Assembly (NCBI GenBank): GCA_945947685.1
Contig: CAMEYT010000002.1
Location: 1 to 17,242 of the forward strand
DNA: 17,242 nucleotides
Origin: an uncultured Bacillota bacterium
GTDB taxonomy: Bacteria > Bacillota > Clostridia > Christensenellales > UBA1242
Reading direction: 5' to 3'
A program made the translations under genes and the position numbers. The notes beneath the pieces were generated by a model that saw only the letters and a program-made list of their open reading frames with translations, was not told the origin of the DNA and made no database searches. Below are positions 7,222 through 14,011 of this stretch, piece by piece; the stretch's first letter is position 1; the number at the start of each line of letters is the position of its first letter.

Positions 7222-7249
7222 TTGAATTATTTGAAAAAAGTGCTACAAT
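7222..7249 (+). promoter_or_regulatory. Promoter of the MBL-fold hydrolase gene, extended -10
   Basis: TTGAAT (7222-7227) and TACAAT (7244-7249) are 16 nt apart, with a TG one base before the -10 (TGCTACAAT), the extended -10 form. The predicted start near 7256 leaves a 5' UTR of about 16 nt. It is divergent from, and close to, the tRNA-Trp promoter. Confidence 0.65.
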
Positions 7250-7271
7250 CATTTTTGTAAATGGAGGATGG

Positions 7272-7892
7272 ATGAAAATTCAACAGATTGTATCAGATAT
7301 CTTAGAAAGCAACACCTTTGTTATTATAGATAAAGGCAAAGCATTGATTGTGGATGCGGGGGCTCCACTAGACGATGTAGTTAAAGCTGTTGGAGAAAAT
7401 AAAGTAGTTGGAATTTTGTTGACTCACGGACATTTTGATCATACTTACCATTTGTTGGAATATAAGGAGAAATTTAAATGCCCTGTTGTTATTCACAAAC
7501 ACGGAATAAAGACGATGAAATCTCCTAGACTCAATTATGGAGAAGCTTTTTCAATAAAAACAAACGATGAAGATTATGTTTACTTGAAGCAAGATAGCAA
7601 CATAAAGATTGGACCTTTTGTATTTCAAGCTTTTATGACACCGGGGCATTCTCCTTGCGGTGTTTCATATCTTATTGAAGATGATTTTTTCGCTGGAGAT
7701 ACTGTTTTTCACAAAGGTATTGGAAGAACTGATTTAGCTGAAAGCGACGACCAGCAAATGGTTGAAAGCTTGAAGAAAATTGCCGGTCTTAAATTTAAAA
7801 CACTTCATAGTGGGCACTCCGTTGATTCCACATATGAAGAACAGCAAAGAAATTTATCAGTTTACATAAAATTTCTCTCAAGAAAAAAATAG
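7272..7892 (+). CDS. MBL-fold metallo-hydrolase, glyoxalase II-like (YqgX-type)
   Basis: I place the start at the ATG at 7272, preceded by GGAGG (7263-7267). A longer reading from 7164 would overlap both the promoter and the tRNA regulatory region and has no Shine-Dalgarno. The resulting 206 residues fit the short bacterial family of about 205-210. Metal-binding motifs are complete: THGHFDH (H52, H54, D56, H57), the middle His in TPGHS (H126), the bridging Asp in AGDTVF (D143) and the last His in HSGHS (H182). The family binds two metal ions and hydrolyses thioesters such as hydroxyacyl-glutathione-type adducts in the cytoplasm; the true substrate cannot be read from sequence. The last motif is SGHS rather than the common PGHG. 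The gene is monocistronic and ends at a bidirectional terminator shared with the era operon. Confidence 0.88.
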   Translation: MKIQQIVSDILESNTFVIIDKGKALIVDAGAPLDDVVKAVGENKVVGILLTHGHFDHTYHLLEYKEKFKCPVVIHKHGIKTMKSPRLNYGEAFSIKTNDEDYVYLKQDSNIKIGPFVFQAFMTPGHSPCGVSYLIEDDFFAGDTVFHKGIGRTDLAESDDQQMVESLKKIAGLKFKTLHSGHSVDSTYEEQQRNLSVYIKFLSRKK

Positions 7893-7929
7893 TTTTATTG
7901 ATTAATTTTTATAGAACTAAAATTTAGAT

Positions 7930-7965
7930 AAAAATCCACAAGCAATTAATCTTGTGGATTTTTTT
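7930..7965. terminator. Bidirectional terminator between the MBL hydrolase and the era operon
   Basis: A 13-bp perfect stem (7930-7942 with 7951-7963) closes an 8-nt loop. It has a T-run on the plus strand (7959-7965) and a shorter T-run on the minus strand. It lies 37 nt after the hydrolase stop and 11 nt past the era stop, so it can end both convergent units. Confidence 0.9.
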
Positions 7966-7976
7966 CGTGTTGATTA

Positions 7977-8834
7977 TTACTTCTTATCTGTATATCCAAA
8001 GTTGTTGAGCTGAACTTGTTTATCTCTCCAGTCCTTCTCAACTTTGACAAACAATTTCAAGAGAACTTTTGTTCCAAGCAATTCCTCTGCTTGTTTTCTT
8101 GCCCCTTCTCCAATTTTTCGAAGAGTTTGACCCCCCTTCCCTATTACGATTCCTTTATGAGAATCGCGTTCACATATCAAGTCTGCTTCAATGCTTGTGA
8201 TTTCATTTCTTTCTTCAAATCGAGTTATATCTACTGCAACCCCATGAGGAATTTCCTTATCTAACCTCTTTAGGGCTTCCTCTCGAATATACTCAGCAAC
8301 TAAAAATTTTACTGACTTGTCCGTGTAATAATCCTCTTCAAATATAAAATTCTTTTTTTCTGATTTTGGCAGTTTCTTAATAATCTCCTTTAGAAGGATG
8401 TCTAAATTTTCTCCTTTCAAACTCGATATCGAATAATCTCCAACAACATCTGTCTTTAAAGGCTTATCATTCTTCGTCAATACAATAATGAGAGGACATT
8501 CCTCATTTTTTAATTTTTCTATGTAATCTTTTTCTTCTTGATCGGTTGGCTTAGAGCCATCTACTAAGTAGAGAATTAGATCAACCCCTGCCAGAGCACT
8601 TCGAACACTCTTCATCATATATCTATCAAGATTATTTTTTGAATGATGAATCCCTGGGGTATCCACAAAAATAATCTGCGAATTTTTCTCAGTTCTTATT
8701 CCCAAAATATTGTTTCTAGTTGTTTGAGGTTTATCCGAAACAATAGCAACTTTCTCCCCAATCAAAGCATTTATTAAAGTGCTCTTGCCTGCATTTGCTC
8801 TTCCAACAATTCCCACATATCCACACGTATACAT
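7977..8834 (-). CDS. era: GTPase Era, 16S rRNA/30S maturation factor
   Basis: Era binds the 3' end of 16S rRNA and works as a GTP-dependent checkpoint in 30S assembly. The 285-residue protein shows G1 GRANAGKS (11-18), G2 around KPQTTRN (T38-T39), G3 DTPG (58-61), G4 TKND (120-123) and G5 SSL (137-139). A C-terminal KH domain has the GxxG loop in GIVIGKGGQTLRKIG and ends KDWRDKQVQLNNFGY, a strongly conserved Era tail. Its ATG overlaps the ybeY stop by one base (TAATG), so translation is coupled to ybeY, which works on the same rRNA end. It is the last gene of the operon. Only about 13 residues separate G4 and G5, roughly 13 fewer than I expect for Era, so a helix there seems reduced. Confidence 0.97.
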   Translation of the reverse strand: MYTCGYVGIVGRANAGKSTLINALIGEKVAIVSDKPQTTRNNILGIRTEKNSQIIFVDTPGIHHSKNNLDRYMMKSVRSALAGVDLILYLVDGSKPTDQEEKDYIEKLKNEECPLIIVLTKNDKPLKTDVVGDYSISSLKGENLDILLKEIIKKLPKSEKKNFIFEEDYYTDKSVKFLVAEYIREEALKRLDKEIPHGVAVDITRFEERNEITSIEADLICERDSHKGIVIGKGGQTLRKIGEGARKQAEELLGTKVLLKLFVKVEKDWRDKQVQLNNFGYTDKK

Positions 8835-9298
8835 TATTTTCTCTTAATATTAGCCTTTTCTAAGATTTTTTCTGCGGTTGTCATCATAACTTTCTCATCC
8901 GCTTCTGTCATATGGTCATATCCTAACACGTGCAATAGTCCGTGTAGTGCTAGAAAACACAATTCACGATTGTAAGAATGCCCATATTCTTTTGCTTGCT
9001 GCCTTGCCCTCTTTGTGCAAATTACAACATCTCCAAGAAAGATCTCCTCCTGCTCCTCTCTAAATAGAGCTAAATCATCCCCAGGTTTAATTTCCGTCAT
9101 AGGGAAAGAGAGGACATCAGTTACTTTATCTACATTTCTATGCTTTTTATTGAGCTTTTTAATTTCTTCCTCACTTACAAAGGATACACAAATTCCAGTT
9201 AATTCTGAATAATTTAATTCTTCCATTGCTAATTTATAAATTTTTTTAATCTTATTTTTAGCAATAAAGCCAACTTTATTTGTATAAAGGTTAATCAT
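8834..9298 (-). CDS. ybeY: Endoribonuclease YbeY, rRNA maturation factor
   Basis: The 154-residue protein carries the YbeY zinc signature HGLLHVLGYDH, with metal-binding His119, His123 and His129. The conserved NVDKVTDVLSFP and LGDVVIC segments lie before it. YbeY is a metal-dependent endoribonuclease acting in 16S rRNA 3' end processing and in quality control of 70S ribosomes, in the cytoplasm. The ATG directly follows the yqfD stop (TAAATG), and its Shine-Dalgarno GGAGG lies inside the last codons of yqfD. It overlaps era by one base, which matches their shared target near the 16S rRNA 3' end. In many Bacillota phoH precedes ybeY; here it is absent. Confidence 0.96.
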   Translation of the reverse strand: MINLYTNKVGFIAKNKIKKIYKLAMEELNYSELTGICVSFVSEEEIKKLNKKHRNVDKVTDVLSFPMTEIKPGDDLALFREEQEEIFLGDVVICTKRARQQAKEYGHSYNRELCFLALHGLLHVLGYDHMTEADEKVMMTTAEKILEKANIKRK

Positions 9299-10417
9299 TT
9301 ATCCTCCAATTTCTCTATTAACAACCGATGTGTATATAACTGTGGTTATATTTCCCGCTTGTTTTATTATTATATTTTCTCTTTTTATTATATCATATTC
9401 TTCCATCTTTTGCAAATTATTTTCCTTGCATCTCTCCAAAATTTCATCTTTCACATCTTCAAAATTTTCCTCAACTACACGACTTGCTAATTCATAATAT
9501 GTCGTTTCTCTTAAAATAAAAGGAAGGATATTATTTTCAATAATTTTTTTATCTTTAATAATTGTATCATAATTTTCAAACGGACAAGTTTGATTATTAT
9601 CATAAATCTTTAAATTGCATAATAATACTTCGTTTTTCACAACCTGTTTCCCCGTCCTATATTGTTCTTCATAGTGAGAGTTATGATTTACTTCACTAGC
9701 TAACCACACATCTGCATAGATTTTTGCTTTAGGCATAATTTTTTGTTGTTCTCCATCTGAATTTATAACATAAGGCATAACTAACTGATCTCCCTTTTTC
9801 ACAATATCCCCAACTTTAACACAAAGAGTCCCTTGCACCAGTTCTATATTTGTAATCCTGCCGTCATCACTTGCTAGGATGGGAGAAATTTTATCTTCCA
9901 TTTCACTTGGTTTCACTTCCTGTTTAACATTGACGATAAGCACCTGTCCAACTACAGCAACAGAAACAAAACTTAAATTTTCGAACGAATCATATATCTT
10001 TACTTCTATATCCTTTGTATTAATTGTTGAGCGAATCTTATTTACTGAATAAGGCTTAACTAATGCAACAATTTCACTTTCACTTATCTGCTCGTCGCAC
10101 CAAACCTCCACATCTTTAACGAACATTGTCTCAATAAAGAAAAAAGCAAGTCCTATTACTAGTCCAGCAATTATCCCCCACGATTTTAAAACATTTAAAA
10201 TCGTGTAGTATATTCCTCTAAAAGAAATTGATAGAATTTTTATCTCTTTTTTTTCAAGCTCTTTCTTTATTTTTTTTGCATCATTTGGGAACACCTTAAA
10301 TTCAAGAACATTTCCTTCTTTTTCCTTAATTTCTGCAATTAAAAAAGATTTGGAAAGTTCGTTAATACACTTTTCTTTTCTTAAAGCTTTAACTTCGAAC
10401 TTGCAGTAACTTTTCAT
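9299..10417 (-). CDS. yqfD: Sporulation protein YqfD
   Basis: The 372-residue protein matches YqfD in layout. It has an N-terminal cytoplasmic domain of about 75 residues, one transmembrane helix at about 78-98 (WGIIAGLVIGLAFFFIETMF), and a long extracytoplasmic part with FENLSFVSVAVVGQVLIVNVKQ and GTLCVKVGDIVKKGDQLV. YqfD and its partner YqfC belong to the sporulation gene set; in Bacillus they are expressed in the mother cell. A function at the forespore membrane is inferred from family, and the molecular activity is unknown. The start overlaps the yqfC stop as ATGA, the arrangement found in most spore formers. Its presence is the best evidence here that the host can form endospores or descends from a spore former. 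Confidence 0.92.
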   Translation of the reverse strand: MKSYCKFEVKALRKEKCINELSKSFLIAEIKEKEGNVLEFKVFPNDAKKIKKELEKKEIKILSISFRGIYYTILNVLKSWGIIAGLVIGLAFFFIETMFVKDVEVWCDEQISESEIVALVKPYSVNKIRSTINTKDIEVKIYDSFENLSFVSVAVVGQVLIVNVKQEVKPSEMEDKISPILASDDGRITNIELVQGTLCVKVGDIVKKGDQLVMPYVINSDGEQQKIMPKAKIYADVWLASEVNHNSHYEEQYRTGKQVVKNEVLLCNLKIYDNNQTCPFENYDTIIKDKKIIENNILPFILRETTYYELASRVVEENFEDVKDEILERCKENNLQKMEEYDIIKRENIIIKQAGNITTVIYTSVVNREIGG

Positions 10418-10674
10418 CGGTCCGCCTCAATTTTATCAATTTGCCCAGATATTTTTAAAGTATCATCTGCTAACTCTGACAAAATAAGATTTTTCCCGAA
10501 AATGTTAATTCGTCCCTCTTTAACCTTGAAGGATATGATGTCAGATGAAAGAAGAGTTATCCCTTTATGCCCCTCAACATATACAAGCTCACCTGAAATA
10601 TTTACAAGATTGTATCTTCCCGTTATTTTAATTTTTCTCGCGCTATTTCTTATTTCATTAAAAAAATTGAACAT
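10414..10674 (-). CDS. yqfC: Sporulation protein YqfC (YabP/YqfC family)
   Basis: The 86-residue protein has the compact beta-rich layout of the YabP/YqfC family: ITGRYNLVNISGELVYVEGHKGI, then IISFKVKEGRINIFGKNL, then DTLKISGQIDKIE. I chose the ATG at 10674 because GAGG lies 5 nt before it; an ATG 4 nt upstream is in another frame. The family is needed for normal spore formation, YabP being a coat-assembly relative. YqfC is always found directly before yqfD, as here with a 4-nt overlap, which suggests that the two products work together. A 42-nt gap separates it from the preceding membrane-protein gene, with no terminator. Confidence 0.93.
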   Translation of the reverse strand: MFNFFNEIRNSARKIKITGRYNLVNISGELVYVEGHKGITLLSSDIISFKVKEGRINIFGKNLILSELADDTLKISGQIDKIEADR

Positions 10675-10716
10675 ACATACCTCAAAATAGTTTATGCATA
10701 TTCAATTTTAAAAAGA

Positions 10717-11193
10717 CTATTTATCCTCGTATTTTCCAAGAGCATTTGTAAAAATTATAGCTTTCATTTCCGGACTCAAATCTTTAATTTGATCTTTAAT
10801 TTTCTTCTTTTGAACCTTTCTAGAACTTGTGATTCTTCTTGACATCGAATTATTATCAAAAGGCATTGACATTCTTCTCTTTGGAGAGAATGCACTAGGT
10901 ATATTTTGATAAACTATATTCTCTTCTTCTGTTTCAAAATCAATTTCTTCAACCTTAGGTTCTTTCTTTTCTTCTTTTACTTTTTCAGAAAATGAAATCT
11001 TTGAATTGGATATTTTTTTTATTTTCTTCTTTTCTTCTTTTACTGGACTTTCATTTTTTTTCTCAGGCTCTTCAAGCTTTATTGGTTTTGACTTATCTTT
11101 CTTTTTAAAAATTTTCTTTCTTCTATCAAAAAAGATAAATAATATAAGTAAGAAAGCTATAACGCCGAGAGCAATCCATATGCCTTTACTCAT
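10717..11193 (-). CDS. Uncharacterised single-pass membrane protein in the yqfB position next to floA
   Basis: I do not recognise a named family. The 158-residue protein begins with an N-terminal transmembrane helix (about 5-22, WIALGVIAFLLILFIFF) followed by RRKK, so the bulk should face the cytoplasm. Residues of about 28-85 are a Lys/Glu-rich, probably disordered linker. Residues 86-140 contain a short hydrophobic patch (YQNIPSAFSP) and a basic stretch. The end forms a likely amphipathic helix, DLSPEMKAIIFTNALGKYE. A strong AAGGAGGT lies 7 nt before the ATG. It sits between floA and yqfC, where Bacillus has the short yqfB gene, but the layout differs from a small soluble protein. Position suggests a FloA- or sporulation-linked scaffold or tether; that is inference only. 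Confidence 0.85.
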   Translation of the reverse strand: MSKGIWIALGVIAFLLILFIFFDRRKKIFKKKDKSKPIKLEEPEKKNESPVKEEKKKIKKISNSKISFSEKVKEEKKEPKVEEIDFETEEENIVYQNIPSAFSPKRRMSMPFDNNSMSRRITSSRKVQKKKIKDQIKDLSPEMKAIIFTNALGKYEDK

Positions 11194-11215
11194 AATATTT
11201 ACCTCCTTCTATTTA

Positions 11216-12229
11216 TTATTCGTCATCTTGATCAGAATTTGTATTTTCTGAACCAGCGATTGAATTTCTCATAGCTGTATCAGCTTGAAGGTTTTGAAGT
11301 TTGTAATAATCAAGCACTCCAAAATTTCCATTCTTTATAGCTTCAGCGATAGCTTTAGGTATTTCTGCTTCTGCAGCAAGAACAGCAGCTTTCATTTCTT
11401 GTGTCTTTGCTTTCATTTTTTGTTCTTCAGCAACAGCAATTTGTCTTATTCTCTCCGCTTGAGCTTGAGCTAAAACTTTATTCTTTTCAGCTTCTTCTGT
11501 TTCAAGTTTAGCACCTAAATTTCTTCCGATATCTATATCTGCAACATCGATAGAAATAATATCATACGCTGTTCCATCATCCAATCCCATACTTTGAATT
11601 TTTTCAGAGATTGCTGCTGGATTTTCAAGCAAGTCGTTATAAGTTTCAGCTTCACCAATACAACTTACAATTCCCTTACCAACTCTCGCAATAATTGTAT
11701 CTTCTCTAGCTCCACCAACTAATTCCTTGATGTTTGTTTTAACTGTAACTTTGATATCAACCTTAACCTCAATACCATCTTGAGCAATAGCAGCGATATC
11801 ATTGACTTCAATAATCTTTGGAGTAACACAGGTCTCTACAGCTTCTACAACATCACTTCCGGCAAGGTCAATCGCTTTTGCAAGTTCTATATCTAAATCA
11901 ATCTTAGCACTGTGAGAAGCTATCAAAGCCTTTACAACTTTATCTATATCTCCACCAGCCATATAATGAGTTTCTAAATCAACAATAGAAATTGTTAAGC
12001 CCGCTTTTCTTGCCATTATATATGTGAGCACAATTTTCTTTGTGTCAACCTTTCTCAATCTCATTCCAATAAGTCTTCCCATTGAAATATATGTTCCTGA
12101 AACAAGAGCCATAAACCAAGGTTTAATAGGAACAAGAATTAACATAATAACAAATAAACATAATAATAGTGATGCGATTACTATGAGTGCTATATATCCG
12201 CCACTCAAAGCTAAAATTAGACTATTCAT
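11216..12229 (-). CDS. floA: Flotillin-like protein FloA
   Basis: The 337-residue protein matches FloA (YqfA). It has an N-terminal membrane helix (about 13-35), the conserved VPIKPWFMALVSGTYISM segment, and a PHB/SPFH-type domain containing TYIMARKAGLTISIVDLETHYMAGG. An Ala/Glu-rich coiled region (EEAEKNKVLAQAQAERIRQIAVAEEQ, described here by its ends) follows. FloA builds functional membrane microdomains that organise signalling and secretion proteins and affect membrane fluidity. It is coupled to the upstream NfeD protein: the two genes overlap by 8 nt and GGAGGG for floA lies in the nfeD end. NfeD proteins are the usual partners of flotillins. The C-terminal tail is acidic (NTNSDQDDE). 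Confidence 0.96.
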   Translation of the reverse strand: MNSLILALSGGYIALIVIASLLLCLFVIMLILVPIKPWFMALVSGTYISMGRLIGMRLRKVDTKKIVLTYIMARKAGLTISIVDLETHYMAGGDIDKVVKALIASHSAKIDLDIELAKAIDLAGSDVVEAVETCVTPKIIEVNDIAAIAQDGIEVKVDIKVTVKTNIKELVGGAREDTIIARVGKGIVSCIGEAETYNDLLENPAAISEKIQSMGLDDGTAYDIISIDVADIDIGRNLGAKLETEEAEKNKVLAQAQAERIRQIAVAEEQKMKAKTQEMKAAVLAAEAEIPKAIAEAIKNGNFGVLDYYKLQNLQADTAMRNSIAGSENTNSDQDDE

Positions 12230-12749
12230 CTTTCCCTCCTTCTTGTAGTTCTTTTACATAAACTACATTATCCTTTATCTCTTGGACAAAAACAAGTGAA
12301 CCTTTTGGAATGTTTCTTTCGCGTGATATTATAGTAAAAGTTTCTCCTTCAAACTCAGCTTTACCAACTGGTTTACACTCAGAAACAACCTCACCAACTC
12401 TTCCAATTAAGAGTTTCTTCTTGTTTTCTTTTCCATAATTCTCGGGCAGTGAACTCTTCGATTCGACTATTGCCGTCTTTTTTAGTAATCCCCTTCTAGC
12501 TGAATATACAAAAATTACAATCAACACCGCAGTAATAACTAGTATTAAAACTAACAAGAATAAGACACAGAACAATGATTTTGTTATGATTCCCTCTGCT
12601 ACAAGTGAACCAACTGTGCAAACGATTGACATTATCCCGCATACACCGAACCCCGGAATCAACCCCTCAGCGATAGCAAAACCAATCGCCAAGCAGAACA
12701 TCAAGATAACAATCCAAGACATTTCTGTCCAAAATTGAACAAACTCCAT
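12222..12749 (-). CDS. NfeD-family membrane protein, partner of FloA
   Basis: I start the gene at the ATG at 12749, 8 nt after AAGGAG (12763-12758). A longer reading from 12791 has no Shine-Dalgarno and would begin upstream of the predicted transcription start. The 175-residue protein has three membrane segments: WIVILMFCLAIGFAIAEGL, the glycine-rich GFGVCGIMSIVCTVGSLVAEG, and FLLVLILVITAVLIVIFVY. A cytoplasmic OB-fold-like NfeD C-terminal domain follows (LIGRVGEVVSECKPVGKAEF to the end, with GSLVFVQEIKDNVVYVKEL). There is no serine protease domain, so it is the short form, as in Bacillus YuaF/YqeZ-type partners. It is the first gene of the operon and overlaps floA by 8 nt. It probably stabilises or tunes FloA assemblies. 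Confidence 0.9.
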   Translation of the reverse strand: MEFVQFWTEMSWIVILMFCLAIGFAIAEGLIPGFGVCGIMSIVCTVGSLVAEGIITKSLFCVLFLLVLILVITAVLIVIFVYSARRGLLKKTAIVESKSSLPENYGKENKKKLLIGRVGEVVSECKPVGKAEFEGETFTIISRERNIPKGSLVFVQEIKDNVVYVKELQEGGKDE

Positions 12750-12769
12750 TTTTGTTTCTCCTTGACAGT

Positions 12770-12798
12770 ATTCTACCACATAATTCGACATTTGTAAA
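12770..12798 (-). promoter_or_regulatory. Strong promoter of the nfeD-floA-yqfCD-ybeY-era operon
   Basis: TTTACA (12798-12793) and TAGAAT (12775-12770) are 17 nt apart, each matching the consensus at five of six positions, and TGG before the -10 gives an extended -10. The predicted start at about 12763 is the first base of the AAGGAG Shine-Dalgarno, so the 5' UTR would be only about 14 nt. It looks like a housekeeping promoter even though the operon carries two sporulation genes. Confidence 0.8.
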
Positions 12799-12809
12799 TA
12801 CCCAAATTA

Positions 12810-12836
12810 AAAAAAACGCTGATATGCTGCGCTTTT
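12810..12836 (-). terminator. Terminator after the 8-oxoguanine glycosylase gene
   Basis: On the minus strand AAAA and CGC pair with GCG and TTTT around a 9-nt loop, with one bulged base, followed by eight T residues. It lies 19 nt past the glycosylase stop. The core is a near copy of the terminator at 13704-13728. Confidence 0.7.
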
Positions 12837-12854
12837 GTTAAATATTCTTAAATA

Positions 12855-13667
12855 CTATTCTGAGGACCTCATAAAAAAGAATAGATATTGTTGTGCAAAT
12901 CCACTTAAATTTCCAAACTCCTCCACTAATTTTTTTCTAATCAAAGTTCTGTTATCCTCTTCATAATAATATCGATTAAACATCTGATTTATCCAAGTAT
13001 CAACTGGAAAAACATCTTTTTTCCCATAACCAAATAATAATATGCAGTCAGCAACTTTAGGTCCAACCCCTGCAAGAGCAATCAGCTTTCTTCTTAATTC
13101 TTCTGTCGGAAGGTTTTTCCATTCATATATCTCATTAATATCAATTTGACGAAGGACTTTATATAAATAAGGTGCACGATAGCCACAACCTATTTCCTTA
13201 TAAAATTTTTCATCCACAGAAAGCAGTTTTTTATATGTCGGAAAAGCATAATAATTTTCTCTTTTCTCTCCCAATTTTTCACGCAGACGATTCAATATTA
13301 ATTGTATTCGTTTTATATTATTATTAGCTGAAATTATAAAAGAAATTAGCACCTCAAATATATCATTCTTGAGTATTCTAATGCCATATCCAAATTTAAT
13401 AGGTCTTTTCAAAATTTCAAACTTAGAAAGCTCTCGTTTTATCAATGAATAATCAGTTTTCAAATCAAAAAAATTTTCAAAATATTTTGCGTTAGAACAT
13501 TCAATTTCAAATCCACTGACTGTTTCATTAATAATCGCTCTTTCTTCTTTTGAATAAACAACGTTTCCATCAAATGCAAAAATTTGTCCACACTCAAGAA
13601 TATGTTGAGTGTTGAAGTCCTCTTTACCCGTTATAACGATTTTATTTTTTTTAATTTCATATTTCAT
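12855..13667 (-). CDS. ogg: 8-oxoguanine DNA glycosylase/AP lyase, OGG1 type
   Basis: The 270-residue protein has the OGG1 layout: an N-terminal beta domain with HILECGQIFAF, a segment SANNNIKRI that matches the substrate-binding SxNNNI motif, and a helix-hairpin-helix GPD unit. In that unit LAGVGPKVADCILL carries the catalytic Lys204 and FPVDTWI the catalytic Asp223. A CGYRAPYL segment also fits the family. The enzyme excises 8-oxoguanine opposite C and nicks the abasic site through a Schiff-base intermediate. It resembles the clostridial Ogg group more than MutM. No Shine-Dalgarno precedes the ATG; instead a near-consensus promoter places the transcription start on the A of ATG. No alternative start codon lies near the N-terminus. 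It is monocistronic with its own terminator. Confidence 0.92.
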   Translation of the reverse strand: MKYEIKKNKIVITGKEDFNTQHILECGQIFAFDGNVVYSKEERAIINETVSGFEIECSNAKYFENFFDLKTDYSLIKRELSKFEILKRPIKFGYGIRILKNDIFEVLISFIISANNNIKRIQLILNRLREKLGEKRENYYAFPTYKKLLSVDEKFYKEIGCGYRAPYLYKVLRQIDINEIYEWKNLPTEELRRKLIALAGVGPKVADCILLFGYGKKDVFPVDTWINQMFNRYYYEEDNRTLIRKKLVEEFGNLSGFAQQYLFFFMRSSE

Positions 13668-13673
13668 ATAAAA

Positions 13674-13702
13674 ATTATATCACTTAAATAAAAAAATGAC
13701 AA
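13674..13702 (-). promoter_or_regulatory. Near-consensus promoter giving a leaderless ogg transcript
   Basis: TTGTCA (13702-13697), a 17-nt spacer and a perfect TATAAT (13679-13674) are followed by 6 nt and then the ATG. The usual start, seven bases after the last -10 base, is the A of ATG at 13667. The -35 begins immediately after the T-run of the upstream terminator. Confidence 0.85.
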
Positions 13703-13703
13703 G

Positions 13704-13728
13704 AAAAAACGCAGATATGCTGCGTTTT
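13704..13728 (-). terminator. Intrinsic terminator of the rplU-prp-rpmA operon
   Basis: A perfect 8-bp stem (AAAACGCA/TGCGTTTT, 13728-13721 with 13713-13706) closes a 7-nt loop, and the run of T continues to 13704 on the minus strand. It starts 11 nt after the rpmA stop. Confidence 0.85.
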
Positions 13729-13738
13729 CTAAATTTAA

Positions 13739-14011
13739 TTATTCAATAATGCTTACGATCTTTTTGCCTTTTGAAGTTCCAAATTTAACAACTCCATCCT
13801 TTGTAGCGAAGATTGTGTAGTCTTTACCAAGACCAACATTAACACCTGGATAAACTTTTGTTCCACGTTGTCTAATGATAATTGATCCTGCAAGAACTCT
13901 TTGTCCGTCTGATGCTTTAACACCTAATCTCTTGCTTTGAGACTCTCTTCCGTTTTTAGAACTACCGCCACCTTTCTTGTGAGCAAAAAGCTGAATATTA
14001 ATATTAAACAT
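13739..14011 (-). CDS. rpmA: 50S ribosomal protein bL27 with cleavable N-terminal extension
   Basis: The 90-residue protein has the L27 core: AHKKGGGSSKNGRESQSKRLGVKASDG, then GSIIIRQRGTKVYPGVNVG. It begins with the Bacillota-type extension MFNINIQLFA, cleaved after the FA pair by the protease Prp so that the mature protein starts AHKKGG and reaches the peptidyl-transferase centre. The gene encoding Prp lies directly upstream and overlaps by 8 nt. The Shine-Dalgarno GGAGGT lies 8 nt before the ATG within the end of prp. It is the last gene of its operon; obgE, which often follows, is not here. Confidence 0.98.
   Translation of the reverse strand: MFNINIQLFAHKKGGGSSKNGRESQSKRLGVKASDGQRVLAGSIIIRQRGTKVYPGVNVGLGKDYTIFATKDGVVKFGTSKGKKIVSIIE

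Noticed and set aside
7164..7271. N-terminal extension of the MBL hydrolase from a start at 7164
   Set aside because: The extension crosses the tRNA-Trp promoter and the gene's own promoter, lacks a Shine-Dalgarno, and makes the protein longer than its family.
12750..12791. Longer NfeD start at 12791
   Set aside because: It has no Shine-Dalgarno and lies upstream of the predicted transcription start; the ATG at 12749 has AAGGAG at 8 nt.
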